Assembly (NCBI RefSeq): GCF_003259175.1
Contig: NZ_QGOK01000003.1
Span: 310,001 to 374,000, forward strand
Origin: Marinomonas shanghaiensis
GTDB taxonomy: Bacteria > Pseudomonadota > Gammaproteobacteria > Pseudomonadales > Marinomonadaceae
Length of the DNA: 64,000 nucleotides
Direction of reading: 5' to 3'
Shown in pieces: positions 1 to 8,910 of the stretch. The position numbers were made by a program, and so were the translations under genes. The notes beneath the pieces were generated by a model. The model saw nothing but the letters and a program-made list of their open reading frames with translations. It searched no databases and was not told the origin of the DNA. Every line of letters begins with the position of its first letter. The first letter of the stretch is position 1.

Positions 1-166
1 TCAAAAAAGAGAAGCCCCTGAGCTTATCTTTTGGTTTTTGTATTACTGTAACGATAAGACTGGAATTTGATCAGTACTTTGCCGATGTGTTTGGCTGCGG
101 CGAAGTATTGGTGGGCTCTAGGAGTTGTTCTAAGTATGATTGAAATGAAGTGGGGCAAGAAGATAA

Positions 167-796
167 CTAGTTTCTATTATTTAGTGCGGTATTGCTATTT
201 TTGTCCACGCTATAGATGGTCCAGCGTTCATTAGCAAATTGTTGTTTGGCGTATACTTCTGCAACAACACGGCGATTCTGTTTGCGTCCATCTTCCGTGT
301 CATTGGTGGCAATCGGTCTATTGGCACCGTAACCAATGCCTTTTACCCTGTCTGGTGATATTCTAAAACTGTCTATAAGTACATTGGCAATGGCACTTGC
401 ACGCTGTTGAGACAACTCTTGGTTTAATTCCGCAGAACCTTGACTGTCCGTATGCCCTTCGATAACCACATTGCTGGTTGGATTGTCTTGTAAAAATTTA
501 GCCAGATCTTTGAGTTCTGTGTAGAAGCGAGGGTTGATATCCGCTTTACCCGTGTCAAACAAGACATTCAGTTCGACGGACAGTAATTTTGTCGTTTGGT
601 CAGGGCACCCGTAGTTGTCTACTGCCGCATCTTTCGGCGTGTCAGGGCAAAGGTCGCGGGCATCAATAACCCCATCTCTATCCGCATCAGCAAGACGTGA
701 CTGCACATTAGATGCGTACAGACTTTCTGCAGCAACAGAATGACTGAAGGCGAAGAGCACTCCGATCAAGCTGATACTTTTGATGAAAATAGTCAT
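167..796 (-). CDS. OmpA-family outer membrane protein with TSP3-type calcium repeat
   Basis: A 209-aa exported protein. Residues 1-23 form a signal peptide ending in a VAA/AES-type cleavage site. Residues about 36-65 carry a thrombospondin type 3-like segment (DADRDGVIDARDLCPDTP), which usually binds calcium. Residues about 75-182 are the OmpA C-terminal peptidoglycan-binding domain, with the signature region VVIEGHTDSQGSAELNQ and the RRV motif near its end. There is no eight-strand barrel domain, so it is probably a periplasmic or outer-membrane-anchored peptidoglycan-binding protein. No lipobox cysteine is present. It appears to be a single-gene unit transcribed leftwards. The family is certain; the exact role is not. 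Confidence 0.9.
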   Translation of the reverse strand: MTIFIKSISLIGVLFAFSHSVAAESLYASNVQSRLADADRDGVIDARDLCPDTPKDAAVDNYGCPDQTTKLLSVELNVLFDTGKADINPRFYTELKDLAKFLQDNPTSNVVIEGHTDSQGSAELNQELSQQRASAIANVLIDSFRISPDRVKGIGYGANRPIATNDTEDGRKQNRRVVAEVYAKQQFANERWTIYSVDKNSNTALNNRN

Positions 797-916
797 AGTG
801 TTATTGTTACCCTCGTTATTACTTGTATCGTTTTAGCTTAAGAAAAAACACTTTTAATAACCATGAGATTTTTGTAGCTTTGTTTAAGCAAACGGTTACT
901 TTGTAATGAAATGTAA

Positions 917-1339
917 CTACCAGCTGCCGATATTTGCCATTGAGGCCCATGGTTCAGCGATTTCAAGAGAGTCACCTTTCTGTAATAGCTCAATTGAAAT
1001 GCCATTAGGGTCTTTAATGAATGCCATGTGGCCATCGCGTGGTGGACGCAATATCGTGACACCTAAAGATTGCAGTTTTTCACACACTTGATAAATGTTG
1101 TCGACTTCAAACGCCAAATGACCAAATTGATCACCGCCTGTGTAGGTACGATCACTCCAGTTATGGGTTAATTCGACTTCTGGTGCGCCTTTTTCAGTAG
1201 CATAGTAGATCAGAGAGAACTGGCCCTTTTCACTGTCCATGCGTCTGGTCTGAATGAGCCCTAGACCTTGCGTATAAAATGTGTGACTTTCTTCTGGTTT
1301 GTCTGTTCTTATCATGGCGTGTAGGTATCGAATGGACAT
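917..1339 (-). CDS. lactoylglutathione lyase-like glyoxalase (VOC family)
   Basis: A 140-aa single-module vicinal-oxygen-chelate protein. It shows the glyoxalase I pattern: His near residue 7 (YLHAMIRT), the HNWS region after VELT, FGHLAFEV in the middle and SIELLQK at the end, matching the His/Glu metal ligands of GloA. Family members convert the methylglyoxal-glutathione hemithioacetal to S-lactoylglutathione in the cytosol. The start is supported by a GGGAG ribosome binding site just upstream. Length is normal for bacterial GloA (130-145 aa). A related VOC enzyme with another substrate cannot be excluded. Confidence 0.85.
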   Translation of the reverse strand: MSIRYLHAMIRTDKPEESHTFYTQGLGLIQTRRMDSEKGQFSLIYYATEKGAPEVELTHNWSDRTYTGGDQFGHLAFEVDNIYQVCEKLQSLGVTILRPPRDGHMAFIKDPNGISIELLQKGDSLEIAEPWASMANIGSW

Positions 1340-1433
1340 GATAACTCCCTAATGTAATGAATATATGTGGTGGCATTATTGCAGTATCAGTTCAGTAATT
1401 CAAAGCCATAGACAGAAGAGCCTTTTTATATAC

Positions 1434-1751
1434 TTATTCTTCCCAGACCCAGCGAATAGGGTCGCCAAAGTCATCATAGATGATTTTTTTCTTAGGGCGC
1501 TTTTTAGGCGGTGTGGTGGTCGGTGATTTGCTGTGTTTTCGTTGTTGGATGGCCGCAACAACGTGATTTAATGGTGTGCGATCTTGTTTTGGCTCGTTAA
1601 AGCCTATGTGGCTCGTGTTATACTTGCCATCAACTAAACCGGACTCACCCATGTCGACTTGTTGGATGGTTCCGTTCTTCTTGATAAATTGATCTACCAG
1701 AGATTCCAGTTCTTTTCGTGTGTCTCTCTTTGTGGTTTTTGGTTTTATCAT
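1434..1751 (-). CDS. small basic hypothetical protein
   Basis: A 105-aa protein of unknown function, read from the ATG at 1751; an upstream in-frame TTG at 1781 is possible but neither start has a clear ribosome binding site. The N-terminal half has a short segment (residues about 15-35, LVDQFIKKNGTIQQVD) that loosely recalls the FLxxGGxVxxI pattern of SutA-type RNA-polymerase-associated proteins. The middle is rich in Lys, Pro and Thr, and the C-terminus ends in an aromatic/acidic tail (DDFGDPIRWVWEE). The SutA comparison is only a pattern impression. It lies back to back with yejK. Confidence 0.6.
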   Translation of the reverse strand: MIKPKTTKRDTRKELESLVDQFIKKNGTIQQVDMGESGLVDGKYNTSHIGFNEPKQDRTPLNHVVAAIQQRKHSKSPTTTPPKKRPKKKIIYDDFGDPIRWVWEE

Positions 1752-1836
1752 AGTGTTGTGGTTTGGGAAGATCCTATGCAAGTCGATGGGTTAAAAATTG
1801 ATCGTAATTATCCATATTAAACGTAAGAGGTAGCTG

Positions 1837-2865
1837 GTGTCTATTAGCAACTTAATTGTGCATGAGATTCAAAAGCATGAAGGCGAGCGCAAAGCAATAC
1901 TGATTGCGCGTCCAAATGAGAACCCCGTTGATGGGCAAGCTGAGGCTCTGTCGGCTCAGGTAACGAATCTCTTTAATCGCTCGGGGATGAATACTGGGCG
2001 TTTTGTTAACCCTCAAGGAAGCGAAGAGGGCGCGCAATTGCCCGCTCTGTTGTTTAAGCATTTTAAGAACGATACTTTCGTGGATTTTGCGGGTTTTACT
2101 AAGGATTGTGCAGCAGAATACTTAAAGTATTTAGAGCCTGTCGAAGAAGCAGAAGGTGGCCTGTTATGGTTCAACCATTATGAGCTTCACGATACGCATT
2201 TTTTATACATCGTGATGTTAAAGCGTAAAAAAGGCATTGGTCTTGGTGCGGATCTAAGTCTGTCGCAAATTGAACAAATTGAGATGGAAAAGTTGCACAT
2301 GTCGTTGCGCATCAATTTAACCGCATGGCAAGCGGGTGACGAAGGACGCTATATTTCCTTTCGTTTTGGTCGTGCGCCGAAATTTGAGAGTGAGTATTTT
2401 ACTCAGTTCATTGGTTGTGATGAGCCAAAGGTTGCCGCGAAAGAGACGCGTAAGCTGGTGGATTTGACCGCTGCCTTTTGTCAATCGGAAGGTTTGCCGT
2501 CTAAACAGGCGAATGAATTTAAGAAAGTGGTTTCAGAGCATTGCCAAGCAAAAGCACAAGACCGCGAGCCCTTGGCCATTAAAGAGATTGCTTCTCAGGT
2601 TGAATCTCGATTCTCTGTCGAGCAGGCAAATAAGTTTTTGGAAATTGCCGACTCTGATAGTTTCAAAATGGAAAAGGAAATTTTTGTTGAGAAAGCGGCT
2701 CTGAAAAAACTGACCCGTTTGTCTGGAAGTTCACGAGCATTGACCATTAGTTTTGACAGTGAGTTGTTAGGGGAATCTGTTGTGTTTAATGCAGACTCCG
2801 GCACGCTGACGATTAAAGACTTGCCGAAGAGTCTGCTAAAACAATTGCAGTCTATGTCTCACTAA
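1837..2865 (+). CDS. yejK: nucleoid-associated protein YejK (NdpA)
   Basis: A 342-aa protein that matches the YejK/NdpA family over its whole length (E. coli YejK is about 335 aa), starting with SISNLIVHEI and containing the conserved FAGFTKDCAAEYLKYLEP-type region. Members bind DNA and associate with the nucleoid; the precise role is unclear. The start codon is GTG, preceded by AAGAGGTAG. A perfect 10-bp inverted repeat overlaps the stop codon and probably ends the transcript. The gene is convergent with the HAD phosphatase gene. Confidence 0.92.
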   Translation: MSISNLIVHEIQKHEGERKAILIARPNENPVDGQAEALSAQVTNLFNRSGMNTGRFVNPQGSEEGAQLPALLFKHFKNDTFVDFAGFTKDCAAEYLKYLEPVEEAEGGLLWFNHYELHDTHFLYIVMLKRKKGIGLGADLSLSQIEQIEMEKLHMSLRINLTAWQAGDEGRYISFRFGRAPKFESEYFTQFIGCDEPKVAAKETRKLVDLTAAFCQSEGLPSKQANEFKKVVSEHCQAKAQDREPLAIKEIASQVESRFSVEQANKFLEIADSDSFKMEKEIFVEKAALKKLTRLSGSSRALTISFDSELLGESVVFNADSGTLTIKDLPKSLLKQLQSMSH

Positions 2866-2884
2866 ATTACTCAGGTAATTTAGT
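2861..2884. terminator. hairpin between convergent yejK and HAD genes
   Basis: Perfect inverted repeat: 10-bp arms at 2861-2870 and 2875-2884 around a TCAG loop. The left arm includes the yejK stop codon. There is no strong T-tract, but the position between two convergent genes fits a shared transcript end. Confidence 0.55.
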
Positions 2885-2911
2885 GGACGACAAAAACGGC
2901 TAGAGGGTGTG

Positions 2912-3556
2912 TTAAAGACCTAGCAAACCTTCTAGCTCTTTCATAGTGCTGAAGCATTCAGTCGCCCCAGCGGCCATTTGCATTTTAGCATCGAGTGTTT
3001 CACTAAAGGCGAGCACACGCATTCCTGCGGCTTTTCCAGCCGTGATGCCGGCAACAGAATCTTCGATTACTAGGCAGTCTTTAGGCTCAACATTCAGTGC
3101 TTTTGCAGCGGTCAAATACAAGTCTGGCGCAGGTTTGCCATTTTCCACGTCTTCAACGCAAAAACGAGTGGAAAAACGATCTGCTAGTTGAATTTTATCC
3201 AGTTTAAAGTTCATTTCTTGGCGTCGTGCATTGGTTGCCATGGCGATAGGGGCCGTGATTTTATCGAGTAACTGACGAACGCCGGTAATGGGCTCTAGGT
3301 CTGCTTCGATAATAGCGTGAAAACGTTGTCTATAATCTTCATCGAAATCAGCAGGTAATGGCTTGCCAAGCAGTTTTTCCGCGTTAATGAGATTTTCTTT
3401 ATTGGTGAAGCCCGTGAATTTAGCGTGCAGCGTCTCGTCATCGAGCTCTAGGCCGCATTCACTTAACATGGACTTGAGGATGGTGTTGGATATATTTTCT
3501 GTGTCGACAATGACACCGTCGCAATCAAAGATGATGGCTTTGTAAGAATAGCTCAT
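2912..3556 (-). CDS. HAD-superfamily sugar phosphatase/phosphomutase-like
   Basis: A 214-aa HAD hydrolase of the beta-phosphoglucomutase/6-phosphogluconate phosphatase branch. Motif I is FDCDGVIVDTE (nucleophile and acid Asp), motif II is MATNARR, the motif III Lys lies in GKPAPDLY, and motif IV is VIEDSVAGITAGKAAG. The helical cap between motifs I and II fits the C1 type that acts on phosphorylated sugars. It may resemble YieH, but the substrate cannot be read from the sequence. Single gene, ATG start, convergent with yejK. Confidence 0.85.
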   Translation of the reverse strand: MSYSYKAIIFDCDGVIVDTENISNTILKSMLSECGLELDDETLHAKFTGFTNKENLINAEKLLGKPLPADFDEDYRQRFHAIIEADLEPITGVRQLLDKITAPIAMATNARRQEMNFKLDKIQLADRFSTRFCVEDVENGKPAPDLYLTAAKALNVEPKDCLVIEDSVAGITAGKAAGMRVLAFSETLDAKMQMAAGATECFSTMKELEGLLGL

Positions 3557-3714
3557 AGGAAAAGTAAGTTTCGTTGTGAATGAAAAGGGATCATAACGAA
3601 TTTGAACGGGGTTAAGGAAGGGAGGGAGGTTTTATTATTTTTCTCCCCTTAAAAAAGACTAACTCTTTACGTTATACTAGCGCCCAATGGCAATAGATTG
3701 TGTTCTTGTTGCGC

Positions 3715-3906
3715 TTAGTTGCTTGCTTGACCAAGTTGCTGAGGACGAGCGCTGGCTTTTTTGATCGCTTTGAAAGCGTTCTTGAAAAAAGCAACCACAG
3801 CTTTTACACGACGAGCGCGTCTTTGACGGCGAGCGTGGTCTTCAACGGTAGTGTCTGCATAGCCCCATTTTGCTAGTAATGCTTCGTATTGTTGTTGAGA
3901 GTCCAT
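3715..3906 (-). CDS. small basic protein, unknown function
   Basis: A 63-aa protein with a very good ribosome binding site (GAGGAG, 8 bases before ATG), so it is very likely translated. The N-terminus is polar (MDSQQQYEALLAKWGY). Residues 25-35 are strongly basic (RRQRRARRVK), followed by an amphipathic or hydrophobic helix (VVAFFKNAFKAIKKA). The layout, an acidic head and a basic amphipathic helix, recalls small DUF1127-like proteins, but the DUF1127 core motif is absent. No function is assigned. Confidence 0.7.
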   Translation of the reverse strand: MDSQQQYEALLAKWGYADTTVEDHARRQRRARRVKAVVAFFKNAFKAIKKASARPQQLGQASN

Positions 3907-4068
3907 AGTATTCTCCTCGTTGGTTATTTAAAAAATGTTGTTTTATTACAACAATGCTAATATTAGAGAAGCTTGACCGATTGAACAAACGATCCTTTTT
4001 CACGTGTTAGGTTAGTTTTTTTCATCATTTAACTTGTTATATGGTTTCATTTATCAAAGGACACTTTC

Positions 4069-4551
4069 TTGTATCAATCGTTAGAACATTTTTCAAAAAA
4101 TTGGATTTTCAAACGTAATGACCCCAAGGTTGAGCCGGAAGATTTGCAAGCAATTCGCTTATTAAGCGAGGAGCGTGCAGGGCAGATTTGGCGAGATTAT
4201 ATCAGTGATGAGCAAGTGCATCCGGATCATTTTACCGATCGTGATTGGTTGAAAAAAGCCAATACACAGGCCCCAGATGGCAAGATTCAATGGGAAAAGG
4301 TCTGGGATAGCGAGCTGCCTTCTTTGCCTGAAGGTGTACTAACGCATTGTTCTAATTGGGGAGATGACACAACCGTATTTTTTTGTTGTCACAATGAATT
4401 GGTGTTTGAACTTTCTTGGGGTGTCTTTAAGCGCACTTGGAAGGCATTTTTATTTTTGGATAACGGGCCGATTTTAGTCGGTAAAAAGAAAAAGCAAGCA
4501 GCGCAGTTTCATTCCAATGGATGGGTGAATTTACTCTTTAGAGAATCTTGA
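4069..4551 (+). CDS. DUF2947-like conserved hypothetical protein
   Basis: A 160-aa soluble, Trp-rich protein. It starts at a TTG codon preceded by AAAGGAC; no in-frame ATG nearby gives a better N-terminus. The sequence (YQSLEHFSKNWIFKRNDP near the start, GVFKRTWKAFLFLDNGP in the C-terminal half) resembles proteins annotated as DUF2947, with no known role. It is divergent from the 63-aa basic protein gene and convergent with the DTW-domain gene. Confidence 0.75.
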   Translation: MYQSLEHFSKNWIFKRNDPKVEPEDLQAIRLLSEERAGQIWRDYISDEQVHPDHFTDRDWLKKANTQAPDGKIQWEKVWDSELPSLPEGVLTHCSNWGDDTTVFFCCHNELVFELSWGVFKRTWKAFLFLDNGPILVGKKKKQAAQFHSNGWVNLLFRES

Positions 4552-4612
4552 TTGCGTTTGTCCGTCTAAACCGTTTTGATGATATTTGGTTATTTTATTT
4601 CACAATCTGGCG

Positions 4613-5317
4613 CTATGGGTTGTTTCCACGTTGTCGACTGATCAGACAGTGCTCGTTAAACGCTTGATAATAGTGCAGTAGGTGTTGGCCATGCTCTTTG
4701 TGTCCTAATGTGTCTAGCAGCATGGCTGTCACCTCCGCCGTAGCAAATTGCATTTCATGGCTGGAATGGCGAACAAGAAAGGATCGCTGTGCTTCACTAT
4801 TGATTTCATAGTGTGGGATATCTTTTAACCAGTGACTCTGGTGAAACATTTTACTGGCTTGTTTCCAGGTTCCATCCAGGATAATGAAGGTGTGTTTTGT
4901 GTCCCCATTGGTGTTTGATGGGATCACGCTTCTGAATGGTCTATTCTGTTCTTTGGCTGTTTGCGTATTGGGAAACAATATTGTGCAATTGCCTTGTTTG
5001 CTTGTTATGTGATCAAGCAAGGCTTGCTGGGGCTCGGTTCTGCTCCACAAATACGCATGAGTGTCATGAGGAAATAAATCGGCAATCAGTCTGCCGCTGT
5101 TGGTAGGCTTGTGAATTTCGTCTCGGTGGAAAAGTAAAATAAATTCTACCGGAGAGGTTTGGTTTTCCCTTAAATGACAAAAACAAGCAAATTCCGTCAT
5201 TAGGCAATGTGGACAACGAATAGCCCTCGACCCTCTAGCAATGAAAGGGCGAATCGAAACCGTTTTACACTGCTCGCGCAATAGATCGACACAATGCTTG
5301 TTTGGTGCTGTTTTCAT
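4613..5317 (-). CDS. tapT: DTW-domain tRNA-uridine aminocarboxypropyltransferase
   Basis: A 234-aa member of the DTW family (YfiP/TapT/TuaA). A zinc-binding cysteine cluster sits at residues 35-47 (CPHCLMTEFACFC), and the family signature appears as DGTWKQASKM. E. coli TapT transfers the 3-amino-3-carboxypropyl group of SAM to U47 of tRNAs (acp3U47). Length is normal. It is one of four likely tRNA-modification enzymes in this window (with trhO, dusA and the DUF3524 glycosyltransferase). DTW paralogues can modify other RNA positions, so the symbol is a best guess. Confidence 0.82.
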   Translation of the reverse strand: MKTAPNKHCVDLLREQCKTVSIRPFIARGSRAIRCPHCLMTEFACFCHLRENQTSPVEFILLFHRDEIHKPTNSGRLIADLFPHDTHAYLWSRTEPQQALLDHITSKQGNCTILFPNTQTAKEQNRPFRSVIPSNTNGDTKHTFIILDGTWKQASKMFHQSHWLKDIPHYEINSEAQRSFLVRHSSHEMQFATAEVTAMLLDTLGHKEHGQHLLHYYQAFNEHCLISRQRGNNP

Positions 5318-5618
5318 GGATAAAATCTTCTGTCTTTAATCGCGCGCTATTATCGGTTTTTTGTTTTGGATGTCTAGGTAAACTTTTAGCGTTCTGTTCA
5401 GTGCCGCGGTAATGAATAAAAGATGAATGATGGCGAGTCTTGGTTTAGATTGTTTCAATTTGTTAATAAGGATTGCTAATCTTTAATCTTTGCTATCGAA
5501 AAATTTACGGAAAATATGCAAATACAAAGGAATGCGTTGAAACAGCCTTGTTGCTTCTGTTCGTTGTCATCAAGTCGCGATATGGTGTGAGATATTATTT
5601 TTCCGTTATGAGCTGTCT
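5318..5618. other. intergenic region, nothing recognised
   Basis: An AT-rich spacer of about 300 bases between divergent genes (tapT leftwards, the DUF1499 gene rightwards). It should hold both promoters. I see no convincing ORF, repeat, hairpin or RNA gene. Confidence 0.5.
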
Positions 5619-6383
5619 ATGAGTCGTTATATCTCTCCGGTTTTATACATTCTTCTCATGTTAGTAGGGTGTGTTGCGTTTATCTCTATTGCCGGTGTTC
5701 GAGTTGGAATTTTTGAGCCGATAACGGGCTTTTCCATGTTGCGAAAAAGTGTGTTTGCCTCGTTGCTCTTATCGTTGCTGGCTGCGTTGTCGTTAGGTGT
5801 TTGTCGTAAAGAATGCAATCTTGCTAGTCGCCGCTTTTTTATTCTAGTGCTGCTTATTTCGCTGGTTTACAGCTTAATGTGGATTGGCTTTTATCTACAG
5901 CGTGCCAGCTTGCCTGATATTAATGACATCACAACGGACACGGACATGCCTCCTACCTTTCTAAACGTCAACTTTATTCGCAGTTCCAAAGAGAATGATC
6001 TCAATTACAATAGTGAATGGGCTCCCATTCAAGCTAAGTATTACCCCGAGGTTAAGCCGGTTTTTTCTTCAGAAGATAAGTCTGTTGTCTACGACGCGGC
6101 GGCAACCTTAGTGGATGAACGTGGTTGGGATATTGTGGCTGTGTATGCTGGGGCAGGCATAATTGAAGCGACTGCTCGTACGCCGATTTTTGGGTTTCGT
6201 GACGATGTGGTGATTCGTATCACTCAGGTAGAAAATAATCGGGTTCGTGTGGACATGCGTTCTTGTTCTAGAGTAGGGAGTGGTGACTACGGGGTCAATG
6301 CTGAGCGAATCGAATCGTTTATGAGGGATTTGTCGGAGTCGTTAAACAAGTCAGGTATGCCCAGCGTAAATTCTTTGCGTTAA
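5619..6383 (+). CDS. DUF1499 membrane-anchored protein
   Basis: A 254-aa protein with three hydrophobic segments (residues about 7-28, 42-62 and 72-92) and a soluble C-terminal domain (about 130-250) of DUF1499 type, including VVYDAAATLVDERGWDIV, ATARTPIFGFRDDVVIRI and the VDMRSCSRVGSGDYGVNA block. The domain is thought to face the periplasm. The family has no established biochemical role. It appears monocistronic, upstream of a TetR regulator in the same direction. Confidence 0.82.
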   Translation: MSRYISPVLYILLMLVGCVAFISIAGVRVGIFEPITGFSMLRKSVFASLLLSLLAALSLGVCRKECNLASRRFFILVLLISLVYSLMWIGFYLQRASLPDINDITTDTDMPPTFLNVNFIRSSKENDLNYNSEWAPIQAKYYPEVKPVFSSEDKSVVYDAAATLVDERGWDIVAVYAGAGIIEATARTPIFGFRDDVVIRITQVENNRVRVDMRSCSRVGSGDYGVNAERIESFMRDLSESLNKSGMPSVNSLR

Positions 6384-6465
6384 TACTCTGTATAGTAAAT
6401 TGCACTCGTCATCGAAAATAAGACAGGCTAGACTCTCTTAACTTCTTACTGAGGGGAATGAGAAC

Positions 6466-7053
6466 GTGAGCCTTCGTCAACAACAAAAAGCCAATACTCG
6501 ATCTAAAATCAAAACCATTGCCAAACAGGCCTTTTTAACACAAGGCATTGAAGCCACCAGCACGCGCTATTTGAGCGATCAGGCGGGCATTGCTGTGGGG
6601 ACCTTGTTCGTTCATTTTCCGGATAAGCTAGCTTTGGTAAAAGACATTTTTTTTGACGAAATGGATGCGGCCCTTCGTACTGCTGTGGTTGCCCAAAAAG
6701 CCAGTGCCTCCCCCATTGATTACCTATTGCAAATGGCGCAAGTTTTATTTGATTTTTACGATCAATATGCAGAATTTACGCGTTTGGTGTTGTTAGATAG
6801 CTTGGCGAAAGGAGGGTTTCATACCAAGCAAATGACGGTGATATCAGAGGGTATTATTAAACGATTTAAGCAAATTGGCGTAGACGAAAAAACGGCGAGT
6901 ATTTTTGCGGACAATATGATTGCTAATTATTGGTTTGTGTTATTAAACGCCGTTCCGAAAGGGGTTTTAGGTCAAGAGGCAATTGAGCACTTGAAAAGAA
7001 TGAACCTGCCGTTTGAAATGTCATATCGGAGCGCGCTTAAAAATCGGAGCTAG
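6466..7053 (+). CDS. TetR/AcrR-family transcriptional regulator
   Basis: A 195-aa TetR regulator. The N-terminal helix-turn-helix (residues about 10-55) reads KIKTIAKQAFLTQGIEATSTRYLSDQAGIAVGTLFVHFPDK in outline. The C-terminal ligand domain is not diagnostic. The start is a GTG with GAGGGG upstream. It may control the DUF1499 gene or itself; no operator palindrome was identified. The gene ends only 7 bases from the stop of convergent radD. Confidence 0.88.
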   Translation: MSLRQQQKANTRSKIKTIAKQAFLTQGIEATSTRYLSDQAGIAVGTLFVHFPDKLALVKDIFFDEMDAALRTAVVAQKASASPIDYLLQMAQVLFDFYDQYAEFTRLVLLDSLAKGGFHTKQMTVISEGIIKRFKQIGVDEKTASIFADNMIANYWFVLLNAVPKGVLGQEAIEHLKRMNLPFEMSYRSALKNRS

Positions 7054-7060
7054 TCGCCGG

Positions 7061-8818
7061 TTAAGTTAGCTCATTGGCTTTTCGGTATGGCCCTTGGTAA
7101 TCAAATAACCTTTCTGTGACCTGCCAATGTTGCTTTTGCTTTTTGGCAATAACGAAGTCTGGTGTGGGTAAGTAGGGTAAAAAACGCTCAACTTCTTCAA
7201 GCCTGTCAAACACAATTGATTGGCTACCATTGGCGATTCGGCGCGCAAAGAGGTCATTAAATGTTTGTCGTGACTTTTTGAAATTAAAGCGAAATGTTTC
7301 AGACAGGGTTAAACCGTCCTCGTCATGGTAGGTGATTTTAAGGCTTTTTTCTTTGAGGTTAATTGTTGGTGTGATGCCAGCGCAGCGTAGTACTTTGTTG
7401 TCTTTTAAGTTGAGCGCACTTCTGAGTAAGTCGTCTGCATCGATCAATTTTTCGGCACAGTGTTGGCATTGTCGTGCGGCAATATCATTTTCCTCATTAC
7501 AGTAAGGGCAGCGTTTAAAGCGAAAGCGATAGGTGCATTGTTCTTCTATGCCGTCTATTTCTATTAAGCCGTGACAGCGGCGCCCAAAGTGCTCAAGCAC
7601 ATTGCCTTCCGCATCTTTTCTTCCCCAAAAAGTATTGGCAAAGTCACAGGCAGGGCAATGTATTTGTACGGCAACGGAATCTGGCGTAGGGCGCTTTTCG
7701 CCAATTTCCGGCTGGAAAATATGATAGCCATTGTTGGTGTAGTCTAGAACGAGACAGTCTTTTTTACCTGGGCTTAAGCGTAATCCACGACCGACAATTT
7801 GTTGGAATAAGCTGATTGATTGTGTTGGGCGCAAAATAGCAATAACGTCTACATGTGGCGCGTCAAACCCCGTGGTTAATACCGATACATTGACGAGGTA
7901 TTTAATCTCTTTGGCTTTGAAGGCCGAAATCAAGGTGTCTCGCTGCTTGAGTTTGGTTTTGCCTGTCACCAGCGCTGTTGTCTCGGCAGGAAGGTAGCTG
8001 GCAATTTCTTTGGCATGATCGATGGTCGCGGCAAAAATCATCACACCTTGACGGTCCTCGCTCAGTTGCTGTATTTGCTCTGTCACCGCTTTGGTGACGC
8101 GCGGGTATTTGTGAATGAGCTCGTTTAAAGCAATGTCGTCGGTATTTTGCTCGCCATCTAAGCTTTCCGTCAGTAGGCTAAAATCATAGTGGGCGATGGC
8201 TGCGTCATAATGGATGGGCGGGGTTAGGTAACCTTTTTTAACCATGTGCTGCAGTGGCAGTTCAAAAATGCATTTTTTGAAAAAACCGTCAGGGCAGTGG
8301 CGCGTATAACCATGGTAATGATGTTGGTAAATCCATCCGCTGCCTAGGCGATAGGGTGTGGCGGTTAGTCCCAGTATTTTTACTTGGGGATTCAGAATGC
8401 GAAAGTGTTCAATGGCTTTCAGATATTGGCCGCCGTCCTCTAAACCAACGCGATGGCATTCGTCAATAATGACAAGGCTGGCCGGGGCGTTAAAATCATC
8501 GAGATTGGCCGACAAGGATTGAATGCTGGCAAACGTGGTTTTTTCGTGACTGTTTTTTTGCTTCAGTCCCGCTGAAAAAATGCCCGCTGACGTGCCGGTG
8601 GCGACAAACTTTGCGTGGTTTTGCTCAACGAGTTCTTTGACATGAGCTAAACACACGACGCGACCTTTTGCTAATCGGCTGAGTTCAGCTATGACCAAGC
8701 TTTTGCCCGCGCCGGTGGGAAGCACGATAACCGCAGGGTCATTGGTGTGGCGAAAGTGTTCTAAACAGGCGTCTACGGCTTGAATCTGATAGTCGCGTAA
8801 TTGAAAGGCTTGGGTCAT
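7061..8818 (-). CDS. radD: RadD/YejH superfamily 2 DNA repair helicase
   Basis: A 585-aa SF2 helicase with the length of E. coli RadD (586 aa). The Walker A motif LPTGAGKS lies near residues 33-40, followed by the IIDECHR motif II, the SAT-like GLTATPYRLG and motif VI QQIVGRGLRLSPGK. The C-terminal part carries the RadD zinc cluster (CPAC, CPYC and CQHC pairs). RadD assists recombination-dependent double-strand break repair and stimulates RecA strand exchange. Family assignment is secure. The ribosome binding site is weak. Confidence 0.92.
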   Translation of the reverse strand: MTQAFQLRDYQIQAVDACLEHFRHTNDPAVIVLPTGAGKSLVIAELSRLAKGRVVCLAHVKELVEQNHAKFVATGTSAGIFSAGLKQKNSHEKTTFASIQSLSANLDDFNAPASLVIIDECHRVGLEDGGQYLKAIEHFRILNPQVKILGLTATPYRLGSGWIYQHHYHGYTRHCPDGFFKKCIFELPLQHMVKKGYLTPPIHYDAAIAHYDFSLLTESLDGEQNTDDIALNELIHKYPRVTKAVTEQIQQLSEDRQGVMIFAATIDHAKEIASYLPAETTALVTGKTKLKQRDTLISAFKAKEIKYLVNVSVLTTGFDAPHVDVIAILRPTQSISLFQQIVGRGLRLSPGKKDCLVLDYTNNGYHIFQPEIGEKRPTPDSVAVQIHCPACDFANTFWGRKDAEGNVLEHFGRRCHGLIEIDGIEEQCTYRFRFKRCPYCNEENDIAARQCQHCAEKLIDADDLLRSALNLKDNKVLRCAGITPTINLKEKSLKITYHDEDGLTLSETFRFNFKKSRQTFNDLFARRIANGSQSIVFDRLEEVERFLPYLPTPDFVIAKKQKQHWQVTERLFDYQGPYRKANELT

Positions 8819-8910
8819 AAAAGGGTGAAATCTTGGTGTTTTTGTGTGTTTGGCTACAGTATCATAATGGCCTATGTTATTTTGCCTTTTTAGAAGTGAT
8901 TAATCCATCT

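Noticed and set aside
8833..8910. N-terminal extension of the 2OG oxygenase
   Set aside because: It would start 15 bases from radD's start, in the shared promoter region; the ATG at 8911 fits the family.
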